Source: CAVPGP01 sp963718065
GTDB taxonomy: Bacteria; Actinomycetota; Thermoleophilia; Gaiellales; Gaiellaceae
DNA length: 64,000 nucleotides
Assembly: GCA_963718065.1 (NCBI GenBank)
Contig: CAVQYE010000011.1
Span: forward strand, 124,001 to 188,000
Direction: 5' to 3'
Shown here: piece by piece, positions 50,562 to 59,699 of the stretch
Numbering within the stretch: position 1 is the first letter of the stretch
Layout: the number at the start of each line of letters is the position of its first letter
Position numbers and translations under genes: made by a program
Notes under the pieces: generated by a model
The model's input: the letters and a program-made list of their open reading frames with translations, nothing else
Database searches by the model: none
What the model was told of the DNA's origin: nothing

Positions 50562-51002
50562 TCAGGTGACGATGCGAAGCACGGCGCGCGCGTTGGCGAC
50601 GTAGCTCGGCGTCGCCATCGCCCAGTGGTCGTTGCCGCACGCCTTGCACCAGACGACGATCGTGTACCGCCCGGGCGCGAGCTTCGGGAGACGGAACGTG
50701 AGTCGTGCCGAGGCGCCGGCAGTGCGCTGCGGCGAGCCGAGCGGGACGAGCCGGGGGTCGGCAGGCGGGCGGCCCGGCGCTGGGGCCGGGAGGCCGCGGT
50801 TGCCGGTGACGTATCGCGGCGCCCGCTGCAGCGGGATCAGGAAGAGCTCGATCCCGTTCGGGCGCGGCGCGTAGGCCACGTCGATCCGGACGCGCTCGCC
50901 GGCGCGGGCCTGCGTGCGGTCGAAGAGCGGCGCCACGGCGGCGGAGGCGGCGCCGGCGGAGATCGTCGCCAGCAGGCAGGACGCTGTGAGCAGGCGCAGC
51001 AT
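50562..51002 (-). CDS. Secreted protein of unknown function
   Basis: A 146-residue protein with a clear signal peptide (MLRLLTASCLLATISAGAASA). The mature part begins VAPLFDRTQARAGERV and looks like a beta-sandwich, with LTFRLPKLAPGRYTIVVWC and a Cys pair (WCKACGN) near the C-terminus. No family recognised; copper- or calcium-type Ig-like periplasmic domains have similar patterns. ATG at 51002 overlaps an ATG of the divergent gene on the other strand. Confidence 0.6.
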   Translation of the reverse strand: MLRLLTASCLLATISAGAASAAVAPLFDRTQARAGERVRIDVAYAPRPNGIELFLIPLQRAPRYVTGNRGLPAPAPGRPPADPRLVPLGSPQRTAGASARLTFRLPKLAPGRYTIVVWCKACGNDHWAMATPSYVANARAVLRIVT

Positions 51003-51042
51003 GCATGAACAGTACGTCCGGCCCGGCTGCGAGGTTCCAGCG

Positions 51043-51621
51043 ATGGAGGTCGAGCTCCGCCGGTCGAAACGAGCCCGCAAGTGGCGCCTCGAGATCACGC
51101 CACGAGGGCCGCGCCTGACGGTGCCGACAGGCATGTCCAAGCGCGAGGTCGAGGCGGTGCTGAAGCTGCACGAGGGCTGGATCGAGAGCGAGCTGGCCGA
51201 GCGGGTGCCCGTGCTCGGCCTCACGGGCGCCGGCCTCACCGAGGAGCAAGGGCGCGCGATCGTGGCGGAGCGCGCAGCGGAGATCGCAACGCGGGAGGCC
51301 GCGGCGATCGGCGCCTCGTTCAAGCGGATCGCGATCCGCGATCAGCGCACGCGCTGGGGCTCGTGCTCGACGACGGGAACCCTCTCGTTCAACTGGCGGC
51401 TTGCGCTCGCGCCGCCGGGCGTGCTCGACTACATCGTCGTCCACGAGGTCTGCCATCTGCGCGAGCACAACCACAGCCCACGCTTCTGGGCGCTCGTCGC
51501 AGAGCGCCGCCCCGACCACCGGCTGCACGCCGACTGGCTGCGGCGGCACGGGCACGAGTTGCAGGCCTACGAGCCCGCCCCGGAACCCGAGCCCCAGAGC
51601 CGTCTCTTCTACGCCGCCTAA
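51043..51621 (+). CDS. SprT/YgjP-like metallopeptidase (DUF45)
   Basis: A 192-residue protein of the YgjP/M48-like group. The zinc site is VVHEVCHLREHNHSPRFW, i.e. HExxH followed by a third His in NHSPRFW. The upstream RDQRTRWGSCSTTGTLSFNW box is diagnostic for the family. Start is uncertain: ATG 51043 (MEVELRRSKRARKWR) matches family N-termini; ATG 51001 would add 14 residues and overlap the divergent gene's start codon. Cellular role in bacteria is not established. Confidence 0.8.
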   Translation: MEVELRRSKRARKWRLEITPRGPRLTVPTGMSKREVEAVLKLHEGWIESELAERVPVLGLTGAGLTEEQGRAIVAERAAEIATREAAAIGASFKRIAIRDQRTRWGSCSTTGTLSFNWRLALAPPGVLDYIVVHEVCHLREHNHSPRFWALVAERRPDHRLHADWLRRHGHELQAYEPAPEPEPQSRLFYAA

Positions 51622-51669
51622 GGCGGGATTTGTGTCGTCTGGCACGCCGTTGACGGGTCGTCCTCAGGG

Positions 51670-52869
51670 ATGACGCGATCGCTCCCGGGGGCGCGCTACG
51701 GTGACCTGGTGAGAAGACCGGCCGTGCTCGCGCGCTATGGGCGCCGCTATTGGGTTCAGGGCGCGATCGCAGCGATGGCGGTGATCACGACGGCCGAGGT
51801 TCTCGCGTCGTCGTGGGGGCGAAAGCACACCCTCCTGCCGGTGCTCTCGCTCTTCTTCGTCGCGCCGCTCTTGTTCCGGCGCCGTTTCCCGCTGGCGGCG
51901 GTTGCCGCCGTCTACCTGTCGCTCGGGCTGGCTGCCGCGCTGTACCCGACCGCGTTGCAGCACATCAACTCGCCGTTCTTCGCGGTCCTGCTCGCGACGG
52001 TGATCGTCGGCGCGGCACCGGAGCGGCGCGTCGCCTACTTCGGCGGCGCGATCACGTTCGCGCTCGTCTCGATCATCTACTACCGCGACCCGGCCTCCTC
52101 GCCGAGCGACTTCTTCTTCCTCCTGTTCTTCTTCGGCGCCGCCTGGCTCGCCGGGCTGGCGCTGGCGAGCCGCTCGCAGCAGACGGACGAGCTTCGCGCG
52201 CGGGTCGAGCGAGCCGAGCGCGACCGGGAGGAGGAGGCCCGGCGGGCCGTGGACGAGGAGCGCGCCCGCATCGCGCGAGAGCTACACGACGTCGTCGCGC
52301 ATTCCGTCTCCGTGATGGTCGTCCAGGCCGGCGGCGTGCGGCGCTTGCTCGACCCGGATCAGGACCGGCAGCGCGAGGCGCTGCTCGCGATCGAGCACAC
52401 GGGCCGCGCTGCGTTGACGGAGATGCGGCGCATGCTGGGCGTCCTTCGCTCCGACGAGCCTCAGACGGGTCCGCTGACGCCGCAGCCGGGTCTCGAGTAC
52501 CTCGACCGGCTGCTCGAGCAGATGCGCGAGTCGGGCCTTCCGGTCGAGCTCGAAGTCGAGGGACAACAGGTGCCGCTGTCCGCGGGCGTTGATCTCTCCG
52601 CGTATCGCATCGTCCAGGAAGGGCTCACGAACACGCTCAAGCACGCCGGGCCGGGCGCAACCGCGCGTGTCGTCATCCGCTACCTGCCGGAGCAGTTGGA
52701 GCTCGAGGTCTCGAACGACGGGGAGGTGCCGGCGAACGGCGACGGGCACGGCCTCGTCGGCATGCGGGAGCGGGTGGCGCTGTACGGTGGGACGCTCGAG
52801 GCTGGTCCAGGCAAGAATGGCGGCTACTCGGTTCGTGCCCGACTGCCCGTCGAAGGAGGAAGCTCGTAG
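51670..52869 (+). CDS. Sensor histidine kinase of the NarL/LiaS type (HisKA_3)
   Basis: A 399-residue kinase. Several N-terminal membrane segments (about 30-165) without an extracellular domain are followed by a coiled coil, the HisKA_3 box ARIARELHDVVAHSVSVMVVQAG with the phospho-His, and a short HATPase domain (IVQEGLTNTLKHAG, GHGLVGMRERVALYGG). This architecture is typical of actinobacterial DesK/LiaS-like kinases of unknown signal. The response regulator starts right after its stop. The start at 51670 is the longest; a GTG near 51709 is possible. Confidence 0.88.
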   Translation: MTRSLPGARYGDLVRRPAVLARYGRRYWVQGAIAAMAVITTAEVLASSWGRKHTLLPVLSLFFVAPLLFRRRFPLAAVAAVYLSLGLAAALYPTALQHINSPFFAVLLATVIVGAAPERRVAYFGGAITFALVSIIYYRDPASSPSDFFFLLFFFGAAWLAGLALASRSQQTDELRARVERAERDREEEARRAVDEERARIARELHDVVAHSVSVMVVQAGGVRRLLDPDQDRQREALLAIEHTGRAALTEMRRMLGVLRSDEPQTGPLTPQPGLEYLDRLLEQMRESGLPVELEVEGQQVPLSAGVDLSAYRIVQEGLTNTLKHAGPGATARVVIRYLPEQLELEVSNDGEVPANGDGHGLVGMRERVALYGGTLEAGPGKNGGYSVRARLPVEGGSS

Positions 52870-53573
52870 ATGCCGGTTCGCGTACTGCTCGTCGACGACC
52901 AGGCGCTCGTGCGCGCCGGCTTCCGGATGATCCTCGACGCCGAGGACGACATCGACATCGTCGGCGAGGCGGGTGACGGCCTGGAGGCGATCGAGGCGGT
53001 GCGCCGCGAGCGCCCCGACGTCGTCCTGATGGACATCCGCATGCCCGAGCTCGACGGGCTCGAGGCGACGCGCCGGATCTCGCCGAAGGCACGAGCGAGA
53101 CCTCGCCGCGGGTGCTGATGCTGACGACGTTCGACCTCGACGAGTACGTCTACGAGGCGCTGCGGGCGGGCGCGAGCGGGTTCCTGCTGAAGGACACGCC
53201 GCCCGAGCAGCTGGTCGCCGGCATCCACATCGTCGCGAACGGCGAGGCGCTGCTCTCGCCGCAGATCACGAAGCGCGTGATCGAGGAGTTCGTCCGCCGG
53301 CCCGGTCCGTCGACACCGCCGAAGGGCATCGCCGAGCTGACGGCGCGCGAGCTCGAGGTGCTGAAGCTGATCGCCAAGGGCCTGTCGAACGCCGAGATCG
53401 CCAAGGAGCTCTACGTCTCCGAGACGACCGTCAAGACGCACGTCGCCCGCGTGCTGATGAAGCTCGACCTGCGCGACCGCGTGCAGGCCGTCGTGCTCGC
53501 GTACGAGTCGGGCCTCATCCAGCCGGGCGCAACGCCCGCGAATCCACCTAGGACGCCTCAGCGAGCGGCTTGA
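52870..53573 (+). CDS. NarL/FixJ-family response regulator, one frameshift
   Basis: Receiver plus LuxR-type HTH, partner of the preceding kinase. The receiver begins VRVLLVDDQALVRAGFRM with phosphoacceptor Asp in VVLMDIRMPELDG. Near 53078-53080 one base is missing (expected ISAEGTSETSPRVLMLTTF), after which LLKDTPPEQLVAGIH and the HTH ELTARELEVLKLIAKGLSNAE...SETTVKTHVARVL follow. Length is 3n+2; restoring one base gives 234 residues. The 3' end overlaps the convergent usp-like gene by 26 bases. Confidence 0.85.
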
Positions 53574-54081
53574 GGACGATCGTCTCCGCAGGGGCGTTGG
53601 TCAGAAGCCAGGCAAGCTCCTTCTCGCTGAAGCCGCCGTGGCCGCTCGTCGGTGCCGGCGCGACGATGCGGTAGAAGCGTTCGACCTCCCAGAGCCGCTT
53701 GAGGGCGTGGGTGAGCGTGCGGCCCTTCTCGATCCGCGCGTCCACCGGGACGCCGGCTCTTAGCGCCGCATGCTCCACCGCCTCGAGCAGCGGCATCGCG
53801 ATCGCGATCTGCTCGCGCGACGGCGCCTCTTCGGCGTACCGGAGCGGCACGATCAGCAGATAGGCCGGGACGAGCACAGCGTCTTCTGCGCGAGCGAGCC
53901 GGATCGCCGCGTCGAGCACGGTTGGGTCGAGACTGCCTGAGAAGGGAATGAGGATCCTGTGCGCGCTCGCCGGAACGGGCAGCCGCCGCGGGGTGCGCGG
54001 GCGACGCACGACCGAGGCCGTGATCAAGGCTGTCGCGACCGCGATCACCGCGCCGAGGAGCAGGGCGGCGAGATCGCTCAC
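53548..54081 (-). CDS. Membrane-anchored universal-stress-protein-like protein, last gene of kdp locus
   Basis: A 177-residue protein: one N-terminal membrane segment (LAALLLGAVIAVATALITASVV), then a UspA-like domain beginning HRILIPFSGSLDPTVLDAAIRLA and ending FSEKELAWLLTNAPAETIVLKPL. The ATP-binding GxxGSGG loop is not obvious. GTG at 54081 overlaps the stop of the KdpD sensor-half gene (GTGA). The position suggests it modulates or supports the KdpD sensor half, which itself carries a Usp domain; no precedent is recalled for this exact pairing. Confidence 0.65.
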   Translation of the reverse strand: MSDLAALLLGAVIAVATALITASVVRRPRTPRRLPVPASAHRILIPFSGSLDPTVLDAAIRLARAEDAVLVPAYLLIVPLRYAEEAPSREQIAIAMPLLEAVEHAALRAGVPVDARIEKGRTLTHALKRLWEVERFYRIVAPAPTSGHGGFSEKELAWLLTNAPAETIVLKPLAEAS

Positions 54082-55166
54082 GGTGTGAGCTCCTTGCGGT
54101 CCGCCCGGTTCGCGACGACCCGGATGTCCACACCGGGCAGCGAGCGGACGAGCGCCGAGACAAGCGAGCCGCGCAGCACTTCGCGCCGACGCGACTCGTC
54201 GGGCGTCCCGACGAAGACATACGTCGTGCCGCGCTCCGCGGCGACGCGGCGGACGGCCGCAACGAGGTCGTCGCCCTCCTCCTCCAGGAAATGGGCTCCG
54301 AGGATGATCGCCAGGCGTCGCAGCGCCGCCAACGCCACCTGCTCCGTCTCGGTGAGCGTCCGGCCCGGCTCCCGCACCCAGAGCGTGTCGAGCTGGGCGC
54401 CGAGTCGCTCGGCCGAGCGCCACGCGCGCCGCATCAGCCGTTGTGACCGCGGCTCCGGCGTGATCAGCACGAGCACCCGCTCTGCGATCGCCTGCCGGCT
54501 GAGCGGATCGAGGACGGTCGCGTTGCGCCGGGCGCCGACGTCTTCTGCCACCTCGCGGAGCGCCAGCTCGCGAAGGGCGGAGAGCTTGTCGGCGCGGAAG
54601 AAGTTGACGAGCGCCGCCTCCGCCCGATCCAGGGGATACACCTTGCCCGCGCGGAGCCGGTCCTGGAGCGCCTCGGGCGACAGGTCGACGAGCACGACCT
54701 CGTCGGCTTCCTCCAGCACCGAGTCGGGGAACGTCTCGCGCACCCGCACCTCGGTCAACTCGGCGATCGCGTCGTTCAGGCTCTCGAGGTGCTGGATGTT
54801 GACCGTGGAGACGACGTCGATCCCCGCTTCGAGGACCTCGTCGATGTCCTGGTAGCGCTTCCCGTTGCGCATCCCGGTGGCATTCGTGTGCGCCAGCTCG
54901 TCGATCAGCGCCACCTCCGGCGACCGCCTGATCACTGCGTCGACGTCCATCTCCTCGAGCTCGAGCTGCCCGTGTTGCGTCCTGAGGCGAGGCACGACCT
55001 CGAGCCCTTCGGCAAGCGCCGTCGTGCCCGGACGATCGTGTGGCTCGAGGTACCCGATCACGACATCACGCCCTTCAGCCTTCGCCTGCTGGCCCTCCTG
55101 CAGCATCCGATAGGTCTTGCCCACGCCGGCCGCCATCCCGAGCAAGATCCGGTAGCGGCCGCGCAA
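54078..55166 (-). CDS. kdpD: KdpD N-terminal sensor half (KdpD-N plus Usp domain), no kinase
   Basis: A 362-residue stand-alone version of the cytoplasmic N-terminal part of KdpD. The KdpD domain starts RILLGMAAGVGKTYRML (Walker A) and includes VVIGYLEPHDRP, ALIDELAHTNATG and DIDEVLEAGIDVVSTVNIQHLESL; a Usp domain follows (about 225-350), ending in GTPDESRRREVLRGSLV. No membrane segments or HisKA/HATPase follow, because these are encoded separately at 60392-61764. TTG at 55166 directly follows the kdpB TGA. In full-length KdpD this half senses ATP and c-di-AMP or K+ status. Confidence 0.88.
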   Translation of the reverse strand: MRGRYRILLGMAAGVGKTYRMLQEGQQAKAEGRDVVIGYLEPHDRPGTTALAEGLEVVPRLRTQHGQLELEEMDVDAVIRRSPEVALIDELAHTNATGMRNGKRYQDIDEVLEAGIDVVSTVNIQHLESLNDAIAELTEVRVRETFPDSVLEEADEVVLVDLSPEALQDRLRAGKVYPLDRAEAALVNFFRADKLSALRELALREVAEDVGARRNATVLDPLSRQAIAERVLVLITPEPRSQRLMRRAWRSAERLGAQLDTLWVREPGRTLTETEQVALAALRRLAIILGAHFLEEEGDDLVAAVRRVAAERGTTYVFVGTPDESRRREVLRGSLVSALVRSLPGVDIRVVANRADRKELTP

Positions 55167-57188
55167 TCAAGCGCCGAGGAGGTTGTGGACGATGAGGTCG
55201 ATCAGCTTGATACCGACGAACGGGAGCATCACGCCGCCGAGCCCGTAGATCAGCAGGTTGCGGCGCAGCAGTGCCGTCGCACCGATCGCGCGGTAGCGCA
55301 CGCCCTTGAGCGCGAGCGGCACGAGAGCAGGGATGACGAGCGCGTTGAAGATGATCGCGGAGATGATCGCGCTTTTCGGCGTGCCGAGGCCCATCAGGTT
55401 GAGCGAATCGAGCGGACCACGCTCACCCGGGTGAGCCGCGTAGGTGAAGGCGAACATCGCGGGCAGGATCGCGAAGTACTTGGCGACGTCGTTCGCGATC
55501 GAGAACGTGGTCAGCGCGCCACGCGTGATCAGCAGCTGCTTGCCGACCTCGACGATCTCGATCAGCTTCGTCGGGTTCGAGTCGAGGTCGACCATGTTGC
55601 CGGCCTCCTTGGCCGCGGTGGTGCCGGTGTTCATCGCGACGCCGACGTCCGCCTGCGCGAGCGCGGGCGCGTCGTTCGTACCGTCGCCGGTCATCGCGAC
55701 CATCCGGCCGCGGCCCTGCTCGTCCTTGATCAGCGCCATCTTTGCCTCGGGAGTCGCCTCGGCGAGGAAATCGTCGACGCCGGCTTCCTGCGCGATCACG
55801 GCGGCCGTCACGCGGTTGTCGCCCGTGATCATCACCGTGCGGATGCCCATCTTGCGGAGCTCGTCGAAGCGCTCGTTCATGCCGCCCTTGACGATGTCCT
55901 TCAGGTGCACGACGCCGAGTGCCCAGTTGTCGCGGGCCACGACGAGCGGCGTCCCGCCCTGCTCGGCCACACCCTGGACGATCTGGTCGAGCTCGGCCGG
56001 AGGACGGCCTCCCTGCGAGGCGATCAGATCCTTGACGGCGTCGGCGGCTCCCTTGCGGATCACGGTGCCGTTCATGTTGACGCCGCTCATCCGCGTCGTG
56101 GCGGTGAACGGGATGAACTCGTGCTCGCCGAGCTCGCGCTCGCGGAGTCCAAAACGCTCCTTCGCGAGCACGACGATCGAGCGTCCTTCAGGCGTCTCGT
56201 CGGCCAGCGAGGCGAGCTGGGCGACCTCGGCCAGCTCACGTTCGTCGACGCCGTTGACAGGCAGGAACTCGGCCGCCTGCCGGTTCCCGAGCGTGATCGT
56301 GCCGGTCTTGTCGAGCAGCAGCACGTCGACGTCGCCCGACGCCTCGACTGCGCGCCCCGACATCGCGAGCACGTTCCGCTGCACGAGGCGATCCATGCCG
56401 GCGATCCCGATCGCGGAGAGGAGCGCCCCGATCGTCGTCGGGATCAGCGCCACGAGGAGCGCGATCAGCACCGTCTGGGACAACGGGGTGCCGGCGTAGA
56501 TCGAGTACGGGCGGAGCGTGACGACGGCGGCGAGGAAGGTGATCGTCAGTCCGACGAGCAGGATGTTGAGCGCGATCTCGTTCGGCGTCTTGCGCCGCTC
56601 GGCGCCCTCCACGAGCGCGATCATCCGGTCCAGGAAGGATCGACCCGGTTCCTGAGTGACCTCGATCACGAGCCGGTCCGACAGCAGCTTGGTGCCGCCG
56701 GTGACGGCCGAGCGGTCGCCGCCGGACTCGCGGATCACTGGCGCGGACTCGCCGGTGATCGCCGACTCGTCGACGGAACCTGCGCCCTCGACGATCTCAC
56801 CGTCGGCGGGGATGATCTCGCCGGCCTCGACGACCACGACGTCGCCGCGCTGCAGCTCGGGTGCCGGCACCTCCCGGCCGTCGCGCAGGCGCGCGACCGT
56901 CGTCGTGCGTGTCGCTCGGAGCGCATTTGCCTGCGCCTTGCCGCGTCCCTCGGCGATCGCCTCGGCGAAGTTCGCAAAGAGAACTGTCAGCCAGAGCCAG
57001 AGTGCGACGACGCCGGTGAACCAGTCGAAGCCCTTGAGGAAGATCACCGTCGTGATCACCGAGCCGAGCTCGACGATGAAGATCACCGGATTGCGGAGCT
57101 GGCCCCGTGGGTCGAGCTTGACGAACGAGTCGCGGATTGCGGCGACCATGATCGCCCGGCTGAAGATCGCTCCGCGTTCCGCGGTCAT
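55167..57188 (-). CDS. kdpB: Potassium-transporting ATPase ATP-binding subunit
   Basis: P-type ATPase energising KdpFABC, 673 residues. The phosphorylated Asp is in DKTGTITLGNR, the actuator loop reads ITGESAPV (including the regulatory Ser), and MVAMTGDGTNDAPALAQADVG and the MVDLDSNPTKLIEIVEVGKQ region complete the P-domain. About seven membrane segments. ATG at 57188 overlaps the kdpC stop. It follows kdpC here, whereas the usual order is A-B-C. Confidence 0.97.
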   Translation of the reverse strand: MTAERGAIFSRAIMVAAIRDSFVKLDPRGQLRNPVIFIVELGSVITTVIFLKGFDWFTGVVALWLWLTVLFANFAEAIAEGRGKAQANALRATRTTTVARLRDGREVPAPELQRGDVVVVEAGEIIPADGEIVEGAGSVDESAITGESAPVIRESGGDRSAVTGGTKLLSDRLVIEVTQEPGRSFLDRMIALVEGAERRKTPNEIALNILLVGLTITFLAAVVTLRPYSIYAGTPLSQTVLIALLVALIPTTIGALLSAIGIAGMDRLVQRNVLAMSGRAVEASGDVDVLLLDKTGTITLGNRQAAEFLPVNGVDERELAEVAQLASLADETPEGRSIVVLAKERFGLRERELGEHEFIPFTATTRMSGVNMNGTVIRKGAADAVKDLIASQGGRPPAELDQIVQGVAEQGGTPLVVARDNWALGVVHLKDIVKGGMNERFDELRKMGIRTVMITGDNRVTAAVIAQEAGVDDFLAEATPEAKMALIKDEQGRGRMVAMTGDGTNDAPALAQADVGVAMNTGTTAAKEAGNMVDLDSNPTKLIEIVEVGKQLLITRGALTTFSIANDVAKYFAILPAMFAFTYAAHPGERGPLDSLNLMGLGTPKSAIISAIIFNALVIPALVPLALKGVRYRAIGATALLRRNLLIYGLGGVMLPFVGIKLIDLIVHNLLGA

Positions 57189-57766
57189 GCCGTCTCCTTG
57201 TCGAGTGCGAGGTTGAGCTCGAGGACGTTGACGCCCGGCTCGCCGAGGAAGCCCAGCGAGCGGCCGCCGGTGTGATCGCTGATCAGTTGCAGGACACGCT
57301 CCTTCGTGAGATGGCGCACGGCTGCGATCCGTGCGGCCTGGAGCTGGGCATACGCCGGCGTGATCTGCGGGTCGATGCCGGAGGCGGACGTCGTCACCGC
57401 GTCGACCGGGATGTCGCCGAGCGCGAGGCCGGGGTTGTAGGGGCCCTCGAGCTTGAGAATCGCTTGCGCGGCCTCGCGCACGGACTTCGCCAGCTCGGGG
57501 CTCGTCGGTCCATAGTTCGCGAAGCTCGTTCCGGCCGCGTTGTAGTCGACGGCGGAAGGGCGCGAGTGGAAGTAGCGCGTGGAAGTGAACTTCTGCGCCG
57601 CGAGGCGCGACCCCACGGTCGTGCCGTCGCGCGTGATCAGGCTGCCGTTCGACTTGTTGGAGAACGCGACGCGCGCGAACCCGGTCATCACGAGCGGGAA
57701 GGCGAAGCCGAAGACGAGTGTGAGCACCACCATTGCGAGCACCGAGCGGCCGAGAAGACGGGTCAT
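57185..57766 (-). CDS. kdpC: Potassium-transporting ATPase subunit KdpC
   Basis: Single-span subunit of 193 residues that stabilises nucleotide binding by KdpB. One N-terminal membrane segment (LAMVVLTLVFGFAFPLVMTG) is followed by the conserved SRLAAQKFTSTRYFHSRPSAVDYNAAGTSFANYGPTSP region (key words RYFHSRPSA, SNxG-like NYGPTS) and the C-terminal SGIDPQITPAYAQLQAARIA. It overlaps kdpA upstream and kdpB downstream by four bases each, so its place between A and B is real. Confidence 0.96.
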   Translation of the reverse strand: MTRLLGRSVLAMVVLTLVFGFAFPLVMTGFARVAFSNKSNGSLITRDGTTVGSRLAAQKFTSTRYFHSRPSAVDYNAAGTSFANYGPTSPELAKSVREAAQAILKLEGPYNPGLALGDIPVDAVTTSASGIDPQITPAYAQLQAARIAAVRHLTKERVLQLISDHTGGRSLGFLGEPGVNVLELNLALDKETA

Positions 57767-59463
57767 GAGAGAGCCTCCACGAGCGGGCCGAGTGTCAGGG
57801 CGGGGAAGATCATCAGCCCCGCGGTCAGCAGGATGATCCCGACGAGCAGGACTGCGAAAGTGCCGCCGTCGGTCCGGAAGGTGCCGGCGGACGGCGGGAC
57901 GGTCTTCTTCGCCGCCAGCGCACCGCCCAGCGCGAGCGCTGCGATCAGCGGCACGAAGCGTCCGAGCCAGAGCGTGATCGTGCCCATCAGCGTCGAGAAC
58001 TCGGTGGCGCCGTAGCCTGCGAAGGCGCTGCCGTTGTTGTTCGACTGCGAGGTGTACGCGTAGAGCGCCTCGGAGAAGCCGTGTGCGCCCGAGTTGTAGA
58101 TCGAAGCCAGGCCGTGGTCGGTGACGACCGAGATCGCCGTCATCACGAGCACCATTGTCGGCACGAAGAGAGCGCCGAGCGCTGCGAGCTTGATCTCGCG
58201 CGCCTCGATCTTCTTGCCGAGGTACTCGGGCGTCCGCCCGACCATAAGCCCGGCGACGAAGACCGCGATCAGGATGTAGAAGAACATCCCGTAGAGCCCT
58301 GAGCCGACGCCGCCCCAGATCACTTCACCGGTGAACATGTTCGTGAGCGGCACGGCGCCGCCCGCTGCGGTCAGCGCGTCGTGGCCGCCGTTGACGGAAC
58401 CATTCGAGGCGTTCGTGGTCACCACCGACCAGAGAGAGGTGTTGGCAATCCCGAACCGCACCTCCTTGTCCGCCTCGTTGCCGCCGCTCTGCCCGTTGCC
58501 CTGGGTGAGATTGACGCCGGACGAGCGCAGGACCTGAGAGCCGTGCTGCTCGGCGGGCAGCGAGACGGCGAGCCCGATGATCGTCATCGCGAGCATTGCG
58601 CCGTAGACCGGGAACGCCTGGCGGCGATTGCCGATCATCCGCCCGAACATGAACACCTGCGAGGCGGGGATCAGCAGGATCGAGAGCACCTCCAGGAAGT
58701 TCGTGAAGCCGTTCGGGTTCTCGAACGGGACCGCGGAGTTCGAGTTGTAGAAGCCGCCGCCGTTCGTTCCCAGCTGCTTGATCGCGATCTGTGTCGCGGC
58801 CGGGCCGCGCGCGATCTGCTGCGTCGCGCCCTCGAGGGTCTTTGCCGTCGCGTGTCCGTCGAAGGTCTGAACGACGCCCTGCGAGATCAGCAGCACGGTC
58901 AGCATCGCCGTCAGCGGCAGCAGCACGTAGACGAGCGAGCGGTAGAGGTCGACCCAGAAGTTGCCCAGCTCGTTGGTCGTCCGCCGCGCGAAGCCGCGCA
59001 CGACGGCGACGAGCACGGCGATCCCGACCGCCGCCGAGATCCAGTTCTGGACGGCAAGGCCGGCCATCTGCGAGAGGTACGACATCGTGAACTCGCCGCC
59101 GTAGTACTGCCAGTTCGTGTTCGTGATGAAGCTCGCGGTCGTGTTCATCGCGATGTGAGGCGAGACACCCTTCAGCCCGTCCGGGTTGAGCGCCAGCTTC
59201 CCCTGCAGGCGTAGCAGCAGGTAGAGCAGCACCGAGAAGACGAACATGAAGACGAGCGCGACCTTGGCGTAGCCCTTCCAGTCCTGCTCCCGCTTGGGGT
59301 CGGTTCCGACGAGGCGGTAGAACGCCCGCTCCGGCGCGGCCAGTAGACGCGGCGCGCGGAAGCGGTCGGAGAAGACGTACGCCATCCAGATCCCGAGCGG
59401 GTAGCTCAGCGCGATGAGCACGACGAGGTAGAAGACGATCTGCGCGATGCCCTGGCCGCTCAT
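57763..59463 (-). CDS. kdpA: Potassium-transporting ATPase potassium-binding subunit
   Basis: Channel-like K+-binding subunit of 566 residues with ten or more membrane segments. The four filter-type loops are recognisable: MNTTASFITNTNWQYYGGE, QLGTNGGGFYNSNSAVPFENP, MFTGEVIWGGVGSG and SQSNNNGSAFAGYGA. C-terminal end LTLGPLVEAL. ATG at 59463 overlaps the kdpF stop (ATGA). Confidence 0.97.
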   Translation of the reverse strand: MSGQGIAQIVFYLVVLIALSYPLGIWMAYVFSDRFRAPRLLAAPERAFYRLVGTDPKREQDWKGYAKVALVFMFVFSVLLYLLLRLQGKLALNPDGLKGVSPHIAMNTTASFITNTNWQYYGGEFTMSYLSQMAGLAVQNWISAAVGIAVLVAVVRGFARRTTNELGNFWVDLYRSLVYVLLPLTAMLTVLLISQGVVQTFDGHATAKTLEGATQQIARGPAATQIAIKQLGTNGGGFYNSNSAVPFENPNGFTNFLEVLSILLIPASQVFMFGRMIGNRRQAFPVYGAMLAMTIIGLAVSLPAEQHGSQVLRSSGVNLTQGNGQSGGNEADKEVRFGIANTSLWSVVTTNASNGSVNGGHDALTAAGGAVPLTNMFTGEVIWGGVGSGLYGMFFYILIAVFVAGLMVGRTPEYLGKKIEAREIKLAALGALFVPTMVLVMTAISVVTDHGLASIYNSGAHGFSEALYAYTSQSNNNGSAFAGYGATEFSTLMGTITLWLGRFVPLIAALALGGALAAKKTVPPSAGTFRTDGGTFAVLLVGIILLTAGLMIFPALTLGPLVEALS

Positions 59464-59549
59464 AGCCGCTCACCCCGGAAAAGGGCGTAGACGAGGTACA
59501 CGAGGATGGCGAGGGAGACCGCGAGCCCGAAGACGTCGGCGCCGGACAC
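59460..59549 (-). CDS. kdpF: KdpF small stabilising peptide
   Basis: Twenty-nine residues, VSGADVFGLAVSLAILVYL then VYALFRGERL: one membrane helix ending in the typical basic/acidic KdpF tail. In E. coli KdpF stabilises the complex. GTG start; the first base overlaps the TAG of the ORF before it, and its TGA overlaps the kdpA ATG. Confidence 0.85.
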   Translation of the reverse strand: MSGADVFGLAVSLAILVYLVYALFRGERL

Positions 59550-59632
59550 TAGATTCGCCCCAACACCCAGACGAGCAGGAACGCGAACGCAAAGCACGCC
59601 GCGCTGATGAAGATCCCGAGCAACTCGATCAT
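59549..59632 (-). CDS. Possible extra one-helix membrane peptide before kdpF
   Basis: ATG to TAG encodes 27 residues, MIELLGIFISAACFAFAFLL then VWVLGRI: a single hydrophobic helix with an acidic N-end and basic C-end. The stop shares its G with the kdpF GTG, which suggests translational coupling. A TTGACA lies 27 bases upstream of the ATG with a weak -10. No family recalled with confidence; small ORFs at this site occur in some actinobacterial kdp operons. Confidence 0.5.
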   Translation of the reverse strand: MIELLGIFISAACFAFAFLLVWVLGRI

Positions 59633-59699
59633 GGACGCGACGCTACGCCGCGTCTTGTCAAGGCTGTCTAGAAGTTCAGGCCCCCGGGCTTAAGATCGC

